DNA of 64,000 nucleotides from Actinacidiphila paucisporea (GTDB taxonomy: Bacteria; Actinomycetota; Actinomycetes; Streptomycetales; Streptomycetaceae): assembly GCF_900142575.1 (NCBI RefSeq), contig NZ_FRBI01000025.1, forward strand, positions 52,622 to 116,621, given 5' to 3'. A program made the position numbers and the translations under genes. The stretch's first letter is position 1. Each line of letters starts with the position of its first letter. Below the pieces are notes generated by a model, which saw only the letters and a program-made list of their open reading frames with translations, was not told the DNA's origin and searched no databases. Below are positions 24,639-32,641 of this stretch, in pieces.

Positions 24639-26006
24639 CTACGAACCAAGCACCCGCCGGAGGTAGTCGTTGGCGAACAGCCGTTCCGGGTCCAACCGGT
24701 CGCGCAGGTCGGTGAACTCGGTGAAGCGCGGGTAGACGGTCCGGAAATAGTCCGCGTCCCGGGTGTGCATCTTGCCCCAGTGCGGCCGGCCGCCCCGCTC
24801 GGTCATGATCTTCTCGACCGCGGTGAAGTACTCCTGGTACCGGCTGCCGCGAAACATGTGCACCGCGATGTACGCGCTGTCCCGGCCGGACGCCGTCGAC
24901 AGCGCGATGTCGTCGGCCGGCGCGACCCGTACCTCCACCGGGAAGCTGATCCGCAGCGAGGACCGCTCCACCATCGCCTTGAGCTGCCGGATCGCGTCGA
25001 CCGCCGCCTCCCGGGGCACCGCGTACTCCATCTCCACGAAGCGCACCCGGCGCGGGCTGGTGAAGACCTTGTACGGGATGTCGGTGTACGTACGGGCCGA
25101 CAGCGCGCGGCTGGAGATCCTGGCGATGCCCGGGATGGCCGCGGGAGCCGCCCTGCCCACCGCGCAGGCGGCCTGGAAGACGCCGTTGGACAGCAGTTCG
25201 TCGTCGATCCAGCCGCGCACGGCGGGAAGCGGCGCCGCGGGCCCCTGACTGCGGTTGTTGCGCTTGGTGTTGCAGCTGTCGGTGTGCGGGAACCAGTAGA
25301 ACTCGAAGTGCTCGTTCTCCGCGGCGAGCGCGTCGAACTCGGACATCACCCGGTCGAAGGCCATCGGCTCCTCGCGGGCGGTCAGCAGGAAGACCGGCTC
25401 CACCGCGAAGGTGACCGCGCTGATCACGCCGAGTGCGCCGAGGCCGATCCGGGCCGCGGCGAAGACCTCGGGCCGCTCGTCGGCCGAGCAGGTCAGCACC
25501 GAGCCGTCCGCGGTGACCAGTTCGAGCGCGGTGATCTGCGCCGCGATGGAGCCCGAGTCGCGTCCGGTGCCGTGGGTGCCGGTGCTGGTGGCGCCGGCCA
25601 CCGTCTGCTCCATGATGTCGCCCATGTTGGTCAGCGACAGGCCCTCCGCGGCCAGCGCCGCGTTGAGCTGCCTGAGCTGCACCCCCGCCTCGGCGGTCAC
25701 GGTGCCCGCGGCCCGGTCGATGGAGCGGATCGCGGTCAGCCGCTCGGGGCGGATCAGCACCCCGCCGGTGGCGGCCGCGGAGGTGAAGGAGTGGCCCGAG
25801 CCGACCGCCTTGGCGGTCAGGCCGTCCGCCGCGGCCGCCCGCAGCGCCTCGGCCAGTTCCTCGGCCGAGGCCGGTGCCACGGTGCGCGCCGGGCGCGCGA
25901 CGACGTTGCCCGCCCAGTTACGCCATGTCTCCGTGTCCGTCGATCGTGTCGTGCGCCTCGATCGCGTCGTGCGCCTCGATCGTGCCGTGCCCGTCGTCGT
26001 ACCCAC
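24639..26006 (-). CDS. FAD-linked oxidase, D-arabinono-1,4-lactone oxidase type
   Basis: This 455-residue protein has the VAO-type FAD-binding domain (RPARTVAPASAEELAEAL, AVGSGHSFTSAA, GATSTGTHGTGRDSG) and the ALO C-terminal domain (RPHWGKMH, DPERLFANDYLRRVL). Family members oxidise sugar 1,4-lactones or alditols with O2. The His that often carries covalent FAD appears in GSGHS. GTG 26006 is chosen because AAGGAG (26019-26014) lies 7 bp before it; no other good start precedes the conserved TWRNWAGN. That makes it overlap the MFS gene by 89 bp. Confidence 0.88.
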   Translation of the reverse strand: MGTTTGTARSRRTTRSRRTTRSTDTETWRNWAGNVVARPARTVAPASAEELAEALRAAAADGLTAKAVGSGHSFTSAAATGGVLIRPERLTAIRSIDRAAGTVTAEAGVQLRQLNAALAAEGLSLTNMGDIMEQTVAGATSTGTHGTGRDSGSIAAQITALELVTADGSVLTCSADERPEVFAAARIGLGALGVISAVTFAVEPVFLLTAREEPMAFDRVMSEFDALAAENEHFEFYWFPHTDSCNTKRNNRSQGPAAPLPAVRGWIDDELLSNGVFQAACAVGRAAPAAIPGIARISSRALSARTYTDIPYKVFTSPRRVRFVEMEYAVPREAAVDAIRQLKAMVERSSLRISFPVEVRVAPADDIALSTASGRDSAYIAVHMFRGSRYQEYFTAVEKIMTERGGRPHWGKMHTRDADYFRTVYPRFTEFTDLRDRLDPERLFANDYLRRVLGS

Positions 26007-27258
26007 CGCGCGGCTCCTTCCGCTCCGGCGCCGGACGCAGCCGGCGATACCCGAGTCCTGCCACCGCCGCGGCGAGCAACGCCGCGCCGGCGGGCACCGC
26101 GAAGGCCGTCGAGGCACCCTGCGCGTCGGTCACCCGACCGGCGAGCGCGGCCCCAAGGGCGACCCCGATCGCGAGCCCCGTGGAGGTCCACGTCATGCCC
26201 TCGGTCAGCTGTGCCCGCGGTACCAGCCGTTCGACCAGGTTCATCGACGTCACCATTGTCGGTGCGATCGTCAGACCGGAGAAGAACAGCGCCACGGCCA
26301 GGAACGCCAGGTTTCCGACCAGTAGTGGCGGGATCATACTCACCGCCATCAGGGTGACGCCCAGCAGGAACCTGCCCTGCGCCGTCCCGCGCGGTCTCAT
26401 CAGGCCGAACGTCAGCCCGGCCAGGCACGATCCGAGGGCATATGTCGCCAGCACCAGGCTCGCCAGCGGTTTGTGGCCGCGCTCGTCGGCGAAGGCCAGG
26501 GTGATCACGTCGACCCCGCCGAAGACCATGCCGGTCCCGACGAAGACCCCGATGAGCACCGGCATGCCCGGCGCGCGCACCGGCGAGCCGCCCGAGTGGT
26601 GGGTACGCGGATGCGCCCGCGGCTCGGTCCGCCGCTGCCCGGTCAGCAGCAGCACGCCGGCACCCAGGAAGAGGGCGGCCAGCAGCGGCCCCGCCTCGGC
26701 GAACCAGACGGTGCACAGCCCGATGGACAGGATCGGGCCGACGATGAAGACGATCTCGTCCACCACTGATTCGAACGAATACGCCGTGTGCAGAAGTTCC
26801 GGTGTCCCCCGGTGGATGGCCGACCAGCGGGCCCGCACCATCGCGCCCAGGCTCGGCATGACGCCCGCGCCCGCCGCGCACACGAACAGCAGCCAGGACG
26901 GCGCCCCGCCCTTGACCAGGGCCAGCAGCACCAGCACCGACAGCACGGTGATCGCGGCCGCCGGCCGCAGCACCCGCGCCTGGCCGTACCTGTCGACCAG
27001 CCGGGACACCTGCGGCCCGAAGGCCGCGCCGGACAGCGCGACGGTGGCCGACAGCGCGCCGGCGAGCCCGTACCGCCCGGTGACCTGCGAGACCATCGTC
27101 ACGATGCCGATGCCCAGCATCGACAGCGGCATCCGCCCGACCAGCCCGGCGGCGGAGAAGGCCCGGGTGCCGGGCGCCGCGAATATCGCGCGGTAGGGGC
27201 TGGTCACGTAGGCGCTCCCGGTAAGGACTGTGGTGGGTCCATACAGCTTACGAAGCAT
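25918..27258 (-). CDS. MFS transporter
   Basis: This 446-residue membrane protein has about 12 hydrophobic helices in two halves, with a cytoplasmic loop rich in Arg/His (RRTEPRAHPRTHHSGG) in between. LVDRYGQARVLR resembles the MFS loop 2-3 motif. It is probably a drug or metabolite efflux carrier; no substrate is suggested. The C-terminus carries IEAHDxx repeats (GTIEAHDAIEAHDTIDGHGD) encoded by an 18-bp DNA repeat that is also read in another frame as the start of the oxidase gene. Confidence 0.88.
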   Translation of the reverse strand: MLRKLYGPTTVLTGSAYVTSPYRAIFAAPGTRAFSAAGLVGRMPLSMLGIGIVTMVSQVTGRYGLAGALSATVALSGAAFGPQVSRLVDRYGQARVLRPAAAITVLSVLVLLALVKGGAPSWLLFVCAAGAGVMPSLGAMVRARWSAIHRGTPELLHTAYSFESVVDEIVFIVGPILSIGLCTVWFAEAGPLLAALFLGAGVLLLTGQRRTEPRAHPRTHHSGGSPVRAPGMPVLIGVFVGTGMVFGGVDVITLAFADERGHKPLASLVLATYALGSCLAGLTFGLMRPRGTAQGRFLLGVTLMAVSMIPPLLVGNLAFLAVALFFSGLTIAPTMVTSMNLVERLVPRAQLTEGMTWTSTGLAIGVALGAALAGRVTDAQGASTAFAVPAGAALLAAAVAGLGYRRLRPAPERKEPRGGYDDGHGTIEAHDAIEAHDTIDGHGDMA

Positions 27259-27333
27259 GGCAACCGGTTAAACGCGCCCTGCTCGGCCGGGGCCGGTCGG
27301 GGGCGTCCGCCGCCTGGTGGCAGGATCGGAGGT

Positions 27334-28494
27334 ATGCCAGAGCAGTCACCCCCCAACGACGCCCGCCCGCCGGCGACCGCAGCGCCGGGTACCGACCCGG
27401 CCCCCTACGACGCGCTGCTGCTGCTGTCCTTCGGCGGCCCCGAGGGACCCGACGACGTGGTGCCGTTCCTGGAGAACGTGACCCGCGGCCGCGGCATCCC
27501 GCGCGAGCGGCTCAAGGAGGTCGGCAGCCACTACTTCCTCTTCGGCGGCGTCAGCCCGATCAACGCGCAGAACCGCGACCTGCTCGACGCCCTGCGCAAG
27601 GACTTCGCCGAGCACGGCCTGGACCTGCCGGTCTTCTGGGGCAACCGCAACTGGTCGCCCTACCTGACCGACACCCTGAGGGAGATGTCCGACGCGGGCC
27701 ACCGCCGCGTCCTGGTGCTGGCCACCAGCGCCTACGCCTCCTACTCCGGCTGCCGGCAGTACCGTGAGAACCTGGCCGCCGCCCTGGCCGCGCTCGCCGC
27801 GGAGGGGCGTACGGTGCCGCGGGTCGACAAGCTGCGGCACTACTTCAACCACCCCGGCTTCGTCGAGCCGATGGTCGAGTCGACGCTGGAGGCGCTGGCC
27901 GCCCTGCCCCCCGCGGTACGGGACGGCGCGCGGCTCGCCTTCACCACCCACTCGATCCCGACGGCGGCCGCCGACACCTCGGGCCCGGTGGAGAGCCACG
28001 GCGACGGCGGCGCCTACGTCGCGCAGCACCTGGAGACCGCCGCCCTGGTCGCCGGCGCGGTGCGGGCGGCGGACGGCGTCGAGCGCCGCTGGGAGCTGGT
28101 CTACCAGTCCCGCAGCGGCGCCCCGCAGATCCCCTGGCTCGAACCCGACATCTGCGACCACCTGGAAGAGGCCCACGCCGACGGCGCGCCCGCCGTCGTC
28201 ATGGTGCCGATCGGCTTCGTCTCCGACCACATGGAGGTGAAGTACGACCTGGACACCGAGGCGACCGCCAAGGCCGCGGAGCTCGGCCTGCCGGTCAGCA
28301 GGGCCGCCACCGTCGGGGCCGACCCGCGGTTCGCCGCGGCCGTACGCGACCTTGTGCTGGAGCGGGCCGCCACCGAGCGCGGCGCGGCCCCCGCGCGCTG
28401 CGCGCTCGGCGCGCTCGGCCCGAGCCACGACGTGTGCCCCGTGGGCTGCTGTCCCGCCAGGACACCGCTGCCCGCCGCCGCAGGAATGGACTGA
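27334..28494 (+). CDS. hemH: Ferrochelatase (coproporphyrin ferrochelatase type)
   Basis: This 386-residue enzyme inserts Fe2+ into a porphyrin. ALLLLSFGGPEGPDDV is the family N-terminus. LAFTTHSIP carries the catalytic His, VYQSRSGAPQIPWLEPD and VPIGFVSDHMEVKYDLD the substrate and metal site, and C-terminal DVCPVGCCP the Cys cluster that binds [2Fe-2S] in actinobacterial enzymes. In actinobacteria the substrate is coproporphyrin III (gene also called cpfC). CGGAGG directly precedes the ATG. It is followed 8 bp later by the phosphatase gene. Confidence 0.95.
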   Translation: MPEQSPPNDARPPATAAPGTDPAPYDALLLLSFGGPEGPDDVVPFLENVTRGRGIPRERLKEVGSHYFLFGGVSPINAQNRDLLDALRKDFAEHGLDLPVFWGNRNWSPYLTDTLREMSDAGHRRVLVLATSAYASYSGCRQYRENLAAALAALAAEGRTVPRVDKLRHYFNHPGFVEPMVESTLEALAALPPAVRDGARLAFTTHSIPTAAADTSGPVESHGDGGAYVAQHLETAALVAGAVRAADGVERRWELVYQSRSGAPQIPWLEPDICDHLEEAHADGAPAVVMVPIGFVSDHMEVKYDLDTEATAKAAELGLPVSRAATVGADPRFAAAVRDLVLERAATERGAAPARCALGALGPSHDVCPVGCCPARTPLPAAAGMD

Positions 28495-28502
28495 GGAGTC
28501 AC

Positions 28503-29327
28503 GTGAGCACCGATCCGTCACCGCCCGACCGCACCGCGGAGTTCGCCCAGCTGCTGGAGGTCGCACTCGACGCGGCCCGCAGGGCGGGCGCCCTGCTGCG
28601 CGACGGCCGCCCCGCCGACCTCGGGGTCGCCGCCACCAAGAGCAGCCAGGTCGACGTCGTGACCGAGATGGACATCGCGGCCGAGAAGCTGATCACCACC
28701 TGCATCGACCGGCTCCGCCCCGACGACGGCCTCCTCGGCGAGGAGGGTGCGAGCCGGGAGGGCACCAGCGGGGTGCGCTGGGTCATCGACCCGCTGGACG
28801 GCACCGTGAACTACCTCTACGGCCTGCCGTCCTGGGCGGTCAGCATCGCCGCGGAGAAGGACGGCGAGGTGGTCGTGGGCGTCGTGGAGGTGCCGATGCG
28901 CGGCGAGACCTACCAGGCGGTGCTGGGCGGCGGCGCCCTGGTCAACGGCGTCCCCGCGCGCCGCAGGCCCGCGCCGGAGCTGTCCCACGCGCTGGTCGGC
29001 ACCGGGTTCGGCTACCTGTCGCAGCGGCGGGCCGCGCAGGCGGAAGTGGTGCGTACGCTGCTGCCGCAGGTGCGCGACATCCGGCGCGCCGGGTCCGCCG
29101 CGATCGACCTGGTCGACGTCGGGTGCGGCCGGCTCGACGCGTACTACGAGCGCGGCCTGAACCCCTGGGACCTCGCCGCGGGCGACCTCTTCGCCCGCGA
29201 GGCCGGGGCGCTCACCGGCGGCCGGCCGGGCGAGCGCGCCTCGGGCGAGCTGACGGTCGCCGCCCCCACCGGCCTGTTCGAGCCGCTCCAGCAGCAGCTG
29301 GACGCGCTGGGCGCCTGGCACGACTAG
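28503..29327 (+). CDS. Inositol monophosphatase family protein
   Basis: This 274-residue Mg2+-dependent phosphatase has LGEEGASRE (metal Glu), VIDPLDGTVNYLYG (metal Asp pair) and LNPWDLAAGDLFAREAGA (third metal Asp). It hydrolyses inositol-1-phosphate or a related phosphate ester. GTG 28503 follows GAGGAGTC and lies 8 bp after hemH, so both are probably one operon. Its TAG stop (29325-29327) is formed by the left end of the inserted MITE-like element; see that entry. Confidence 0.93.
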   Translation: MSTDPSPPDRTAEFAQLLEVALDAARRAGALLRDGRPADLGVAATKSSQVDVVTEMDIAAEKLITTCIDRLRPDDGLLGEEGASREGTSGVRWVIDPLDGTVNYLYGLPSWAVSIAAEKDGEVVVGVVEVPMRGETYQAVLGGGALVNGVPARRRPAPELSHALVGTGFGYLSQRRAAQAEVVRTLLPQVRDIRRAGSAAIDLVDVGCGRLDAYYERGLNPWDLAAGDLFAREAGALTGGRPGERASGELTVAAPTGLFEPLQQQLDALGAWHD

Positions 29328-29518
29328 GGCCTGTCCGGCGGATCTTGGCGGATCAGCCTGCGGCGTCCGGTGCCGTACATCGCAAGGCGGAGAATCATCC
29401 TCGTACCGGGTCGTACAAGGATGATTCGACAACGCTGGGGGCACCTCCCGCCGAAGGCAGGGGGAGGGGTGCGGTGCCGGGCGTCGCAGGCCCGGCAAGA
29501 CCCGCCGGACAGGCCCTA
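29325..29518. mobile_element. MITE-like element, about 190 bp, TA-flanked
   Basis: The ends TAGGGCCTGTCCGGCGG (29325-29341) and CCGCCGGACAGGCCCTA (29502-29518) are perfect 17-bp inverted repeats. If the outer TA is a duplicated target, the element is 29327-29516 with 15-bp terminal repeats, the pattern of Tc1/IS630-type insertions. Inside are a nested hairpin (GAATCATCC at 29392-29400 with GGATGATTC at 29419-29427) and the GGGGGCACCTCCC motif frequent in Streptomyces intergenic repeats. It has no coding capacity. Confidence 0.8.
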
Positions 29519-29552
29519 GAACCCGTGACGGCCCGCTCGCGCGGGCATGCGA

Positions 29553-29583
29553 ACGCCCCGGCGCCCTCATGGGGCCGGGGCGT
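29553..29583 (-). terminator. Stem-loop after the 57-residue gene
   Basis: ACGCCCCGGC (29553-29562) pairs with GCCGGGGCGT (29574-29583) across an 11-base loop. It lies just downstream of the minus-strand small gene and could also end transcripts from the phosphatase side. Confidence 0.6.
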
Positions 29584-29594
29584 GCGGCTGGGGG

Positions 29595-29768
29595 TCAGGC
29601 GACCTTGGGCCGTACGTCCACGCCGTGCTCCGATGCGAGCCTGCGCAGGTCGTCAAGCTCGCCCTGTTCGACCTCGGCGAGGAATTCGTCGCCCGTCTCC
29701 CGCGCTTTCCGCAGGTCGGACTCCGTGGTGTGTATGCGCTGCAGGATTCCGGTCGTGAACGCGTCCAT
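29595..29768 (-). CDS. Small conserved-looking protein, 57 residues
   Basis: I do not recognise a named family. The 57-residue product starts MDAFTTGILQRIHTTESDL and is mostly charged helix (DLRKARETGDEFLAEVEQGE), with no signal peptide or membrane span. It looks like a short amphipathic or coiled-coil protein. ATG 29768 is preferred over a longer frame because the upstream 44 codons read as leader. A terminator-like stem follows. It lies opposite cutR; the shared intergenic region may hold both promoters. Confidence 0.6.
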   Translation of the reverse strand: MDAFTTGILQRIHTTESDLRKARETGDEFLAEVEQGELDDLRRLASEHGVDVRPKVA

Positions 29769-29931
29769 GTGGCGCCCCCTCGTCGTCTCCGTTGACACGG
29801 GGAATGTGTCAAGCCAGATGCCGCGCGCGACAACGCTCGGCAGGCGTGGTGTGTGGGTGTTCAGTCGTCCTCCCCGCCGCGCCAGCGGGGGAAACCTCAT
29901 CCACCGGGGGGAAATTCCACCGGCGCCGCAC

Positions 29932-29948
29932 TTACCGCCGATTTACCG
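29932..29948 (+). promoter_or_regulatory. Direct TTACCG repeats upstream of cutR
   Basis: TTACCG occurs at 29932-29937 and 29943-29948, an 11-bp period, about 55 bp before the cutR start. Helical-turn-spaced direct repeats are typical binding sites of OmpR-type response regulators, so autoregulation by CutR is possible. Confidence 0.3.
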
Positions 29949-30001
29949 GTGCCCGGTGCAGGATGGAGGAGCGTTCCCACAGCTCATGGAAGGAAAACGC
30001 C

Positions 30002-30655
30002 TTGCGCGTACTGGTCGTCGAGGACGAGCAACTGCTCGCTGACGCGGTTGCCACCGGCCTTCGCCGCGAGGCCATGGCCGTCGACGTGGTCTACGACGGC
30101 GGCGCCGCGCTGGAGCGGGTCGGCGTCAACGACTACGACGTGGTCGTACTGGACCGTGACCTCCCCGTCGTGCACGGTGACGACGTGTGCCGGCAGATCG
30201 TCGGGCTGGGGCTGCCCACCCGGGTGCTGATGCTCACCGCCGCCGGCGACGTCAGCGACCGGGTCGAGGGCCTGGAGCTGGGCGCCGACGACTACCTGCC
30301 CAAGCCCTTCGCCTTCACCGAGCTGACCGCCCGGGTCCGCGCGCTGGGCCGCCGTACGACCGCGGCCCTGCCGCCGGTCCTGGAGCGCTCCGGCATCCGG
30401 CTCGACCCGAACCGCCGCGAGGTGACCAGGGACGGCGCTGAGGTGCACCTGGCGCCCAAGGAGTTTGCCGTGCTCGAGGTGCTGATGCGCAGCGAGGGCT
30501 CGGTGGTCTCGGCCGAGCAGCTGCTGGAGAAGGCCTGGGACGAGAACACCGACCCGTTCACCAACGTGGTGCGGGTCACGGTGATGACCCTGCGCCGCAA
30601 GCTGGGCGAGCCGCCGGTGATCGTCACCGTGCCCGGCTCGGGTTATCGGATCTGA
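30002..30655 (+). CDS. cutR: Response regulator CutR
   Basis: This 217-residue OmpR-family regulator has receiver Asp51 (VVVLDRDLP), conserved Lys in YLPKPFAF, and a C-terminal winged helix (LAPKEFAVLEVLMRS, NVVRVTVMTLRRKLGEPP). From memory the sequence is nearly the same as Streptomyces CutR along its whole length. CutRS is linked to extracellular redox or secretion stress and secondary metabolism. The start is TTG 30002, preceded by AAGGAAAA; it reads LRVLVVEDEQ, where the family has MRVLVVEDEQ. cutS follows 4 bp later. Confidence 0.93.
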   Translation: MRVLVVEDEQLLADAVATGLRREAMAVDVVYDGGAALERVGVNDYDVVVLDRDLPVVHGDDVCRQIVGLGLPTRVLMLTAAGDVSDRVEGLELGADDYLPKPFAFTELTARVRALGRRTTAALPPVLERSGIRLDPNRREVTRDGAEVHLAPKEFAVLEVLMRSEGSVVSAEQLLEKAWDENTDPFTNVVRVTVMTLRRKLGEPPVIVTVPGSGYRI

Positions 30656-30659
30656 TCAC

Positions 30660-31919
30660 GTGGCGACCGCATCCCCCTCCTCCCCTCCGCCCCCCGTCCC
30701 GCAGGTCCCGCCGCGTCCGCCGTGGGACCCGCAGCCGGCCGAGAGCCAGCCGCCGTGGCTGCGGCCGACCATCCGGATACGGCTGACCGTGCTTTACGGC
30801 GGCATGTTCCTGATCGCCGGCGTGCTGCTGCTGTGGATCATCTACCTGCTGGCCGCCCAGGCCATCCGGCAGGGCAGCGACCTGCCCTTCGAGATCATCA
30901 GCGCCAACATCCACAACAACGGGTGCGCCGCGCTGCCCTCCTCCGGCCAGGCCACCCAGCAGGAGTTCGCCGCCGCGGTGAACACCTGTATGCAGCACCA
31001 GCGGGACCTGGCGCTCAACACGATGTTCAAGCGCTCGCTGCTGGCCCTGATCGGGCTGGCGCTGGTGGCCTTCGCCTTCGGCTACGTGATGGCCGGCCGG
31101 GTGCTGGCCCCGCTGGGCCGGATCACCCGCACCGCGCGCGGCGTCGTCGGCTCCGACCTCAAGCGCCGTATCGAGCTGGACGGCCCTGACGACGAGCTGA
31201 AGGAGCTGGCGGACACCTTCGACGAGATGCTGGACCGGCTGGAGCGCTCCTTCGACGCCCAGCGCCGCTTCGTGGCGAACGCCTCGCACGAGCTGCGCAC
31301 CCCGCTGGCGATCAACCGCACGCTGCTGGAGGTCCAGCTGTCCGATCCGGACGCGTCCGCCGACCTCCAGCAGCTGGGCAGGACCCTGCTGGCCACCAAC
31401 GAGCGCAGCGAGCAGCTGGTGGAGGGCCTGCTGCTGCTGGCCCGCAGCGACAACGAGATCATCGACCGCAAGCCGGTGGACCTCGCAGAGGCGGCCTCCC
31501 AGGCGCTGGAGCAGACCCGTGGCGAGGCCCAGGCCAAGGGCGTGGAGCTGCGCGCCTCTCTGGAGCCCGCGGTCGTCCAGGGCAACGGGGTGCTGCTGGA
31601 GCGCATCGCGCTGAACCTGGTGCAGAACGCGGTGCGGTACAACGTGCCGGAGGACGGATGGGTCGAGGTGGGCACCGAGGTACGGGGCGGCCACGCGCTG
31701 ATCGTGGTGGCCAATACCGGGCCGGTCGTCCCGGCATATGAGATCGACAATCTTTTCGAGCCTTTCCGGCGGCTGCGCACCGAGCGCACCGGGAGCGACA
31801 AGGGCGTCGGGCTCGGTCTGTCCATCGCCCGCTCGGTGGCCAGAGCGCACGGCGGCACGATCAGCGCGGAGCCGCGCGAGGGCGGCGGCCTGGTCATGCA
31901 CGTGGCGATCCCGGTGTGA
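30660..31919 (+). CDS. cutS: Sensor histidine kinase CutS
   Basis: This 419-residue membrane kinase has a Pro-rich cytoplasmic start, TM1 (LYGGMFLIAGVLLLWIIYLL), an extracellular loop of about 65 residues, TM2 (LLALIGLALVAFAFGYVMAG) and HAMP. The HisKA domain has NASHELRTPL with His210, and the HATPase has NLVQNAVRYN and GVGLGLSIARS. The loop contains two cysteines, Cys89 and Cys110, which in CutS are proposed to sense extracytoplasmic thiol state. It phosphorylates CutR. Confidence 0.93.
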   Translation: MATASPSSPPPPVPQVPPRPPWDPQPAESQPPWLRPTIRIRLTVLYGGMFLIAGVLLLWIIYLLAAQAIRQGSDLPFEIISANIHNNGCAALPSSGQATQQEFAAAVNTCMQHQRDLALNTMFKRSLLALIGLALVAFAFGYVMAGRVLAPLGRITRTARGVVGSDLKRRIELDGPDDELKELADTFDEMLDRLERSFDAQRRFVANASHELRTPLAINRTLLEVQLSDPDASADLQQLGRTLLATNERSEQLVEGLLLLARSDNEIIDRKPVDLAEAASQALEQTRGEAQAKGVELRASLEPAVVQGNGVLLERIALNLVQNAVRYNVPEDGWVEVGTEVRGGHALIVVANTGPVVPAYEIDNLFEPFRRLRTERTGSDKGVGLGLSIARSVARAHGGTISAEPREGGGLVMHVAIPV

Positions 31920-31931
31920 ACCACGTCACTC

Positions 31932-31950
31932 CGGCGGTCGCGGACCGCCG
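31932..31950 (+). terminator. Hairpin after cutS
   Basis: CGGCGGTC-GCG-GACCGCCG is a perfect 8-bp stem with a 3-base loop, 12 bp after the cutS stop. It lacks a U-tract. Confidence 0.5.
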
Positions 31951-32014
31951 CGGCCCGCCCGACCGCTGTTCGCTTTGCGAGTAATTTTGTGGTCTGTGCC
32001 GCGTCCGGACGGGT

Positions 32015-32030
32015 TGTGATCGATCGCACA
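32015..32030. promoter_or_regulatory. Crp-like palindrome upstream of the DUF4193 gene
   Basis: TGTGATCGATCGCACA is close to a Crp-family site (TGTGA-N6-TCACA, one mismatch). TACACT at 32049-32054 could be a -10 box for a transcript toward 32337. The rest of 31951-32336 holds no gene. Confidence 0.3.
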
Positions 32031-32336
32031 CACGATTTCCCCATCGCCTACACTCAGTGATCAAGACATTGGGGAAAAGACCGGAAAATCCATGTTTCCG
32101 CAGGTCATGATCACGGGAAGTACAGGTACTGGTGGCCGCGGCGGAAGCATTCCCGGCCAACGGAGACCATGATCGGCCACCCGTGCGATCACCCCTTCGG
32201 GGGCGAAACTGGGTGTCGATTGAGTAACAGGCCTTGATGTGAGGCAAAATCTCCGCCTCAGGTCGGGCACAAGTCCGGCCTCCCGCGCGTTACGTGCGCT
32301 GGAGACACCGCAGACACCCACAGGGGGAGAGCGAAT

Positions 32337-32636
32337 ATGGCTACTGATTACGACACACCACGCAAGACCGACGATGACGTCAACGAGGACAGCATCGAAG
32401 AGCTGAAGGCCAGGAGGAACGAGAAGTCGACCTCCGCGGTCGACGTCGACGAGTTCGACCAGGCCGAGTCCCTCGAACTGCCCGGCGCCGACCTCTCCAA
32501 CGAGGAGCTGTCGGTCCGCGTGCTGCCCCGGCAGGCGGATGAGTTCACCTGCATGAGCTGCTTCCTGGTGCACCACAGGAGCCAGCTGGCGTCGGAGAAG
32601 AACGGGAACCCGATCTGCCGCGACTGCGCGGCCTGA
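32337..32636 (+). CDS. DUF4193 zinc-ribbon-like protein
   Basis: This 99-residue acidic protein is conserved across actinobacteria. Two CxxC pairs (FTCMSCFLVHH and PICRDCAA) near the C-terminus suggest a zinc-binding knuckle; the first 60 residues are acidic and probably disordered. The function is unknown. GGGGGAGAG precedes the ATG. The following membrane-associated protein gene starts 6 bp after its stop. Confidence 0.9.
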   Translation: MATDYDTPRKTDDDVNEDSIEELKARRNEKSTSAVDVDEFDQAESLELPGADLSNEELSVRVLPRQADEFTCMSCFLVHHRSQLASEKNGNPICRDCAA

Positions 32637-32641
32637 TCGAG

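Noticed and set aside
32015..32030. Crp-like TGTGATCGATCGCACA as a firm regulatory site
   Set aside because: It has a mismatch in one half-site and no clear promoter next to it; kept only as a low-confidence feature.
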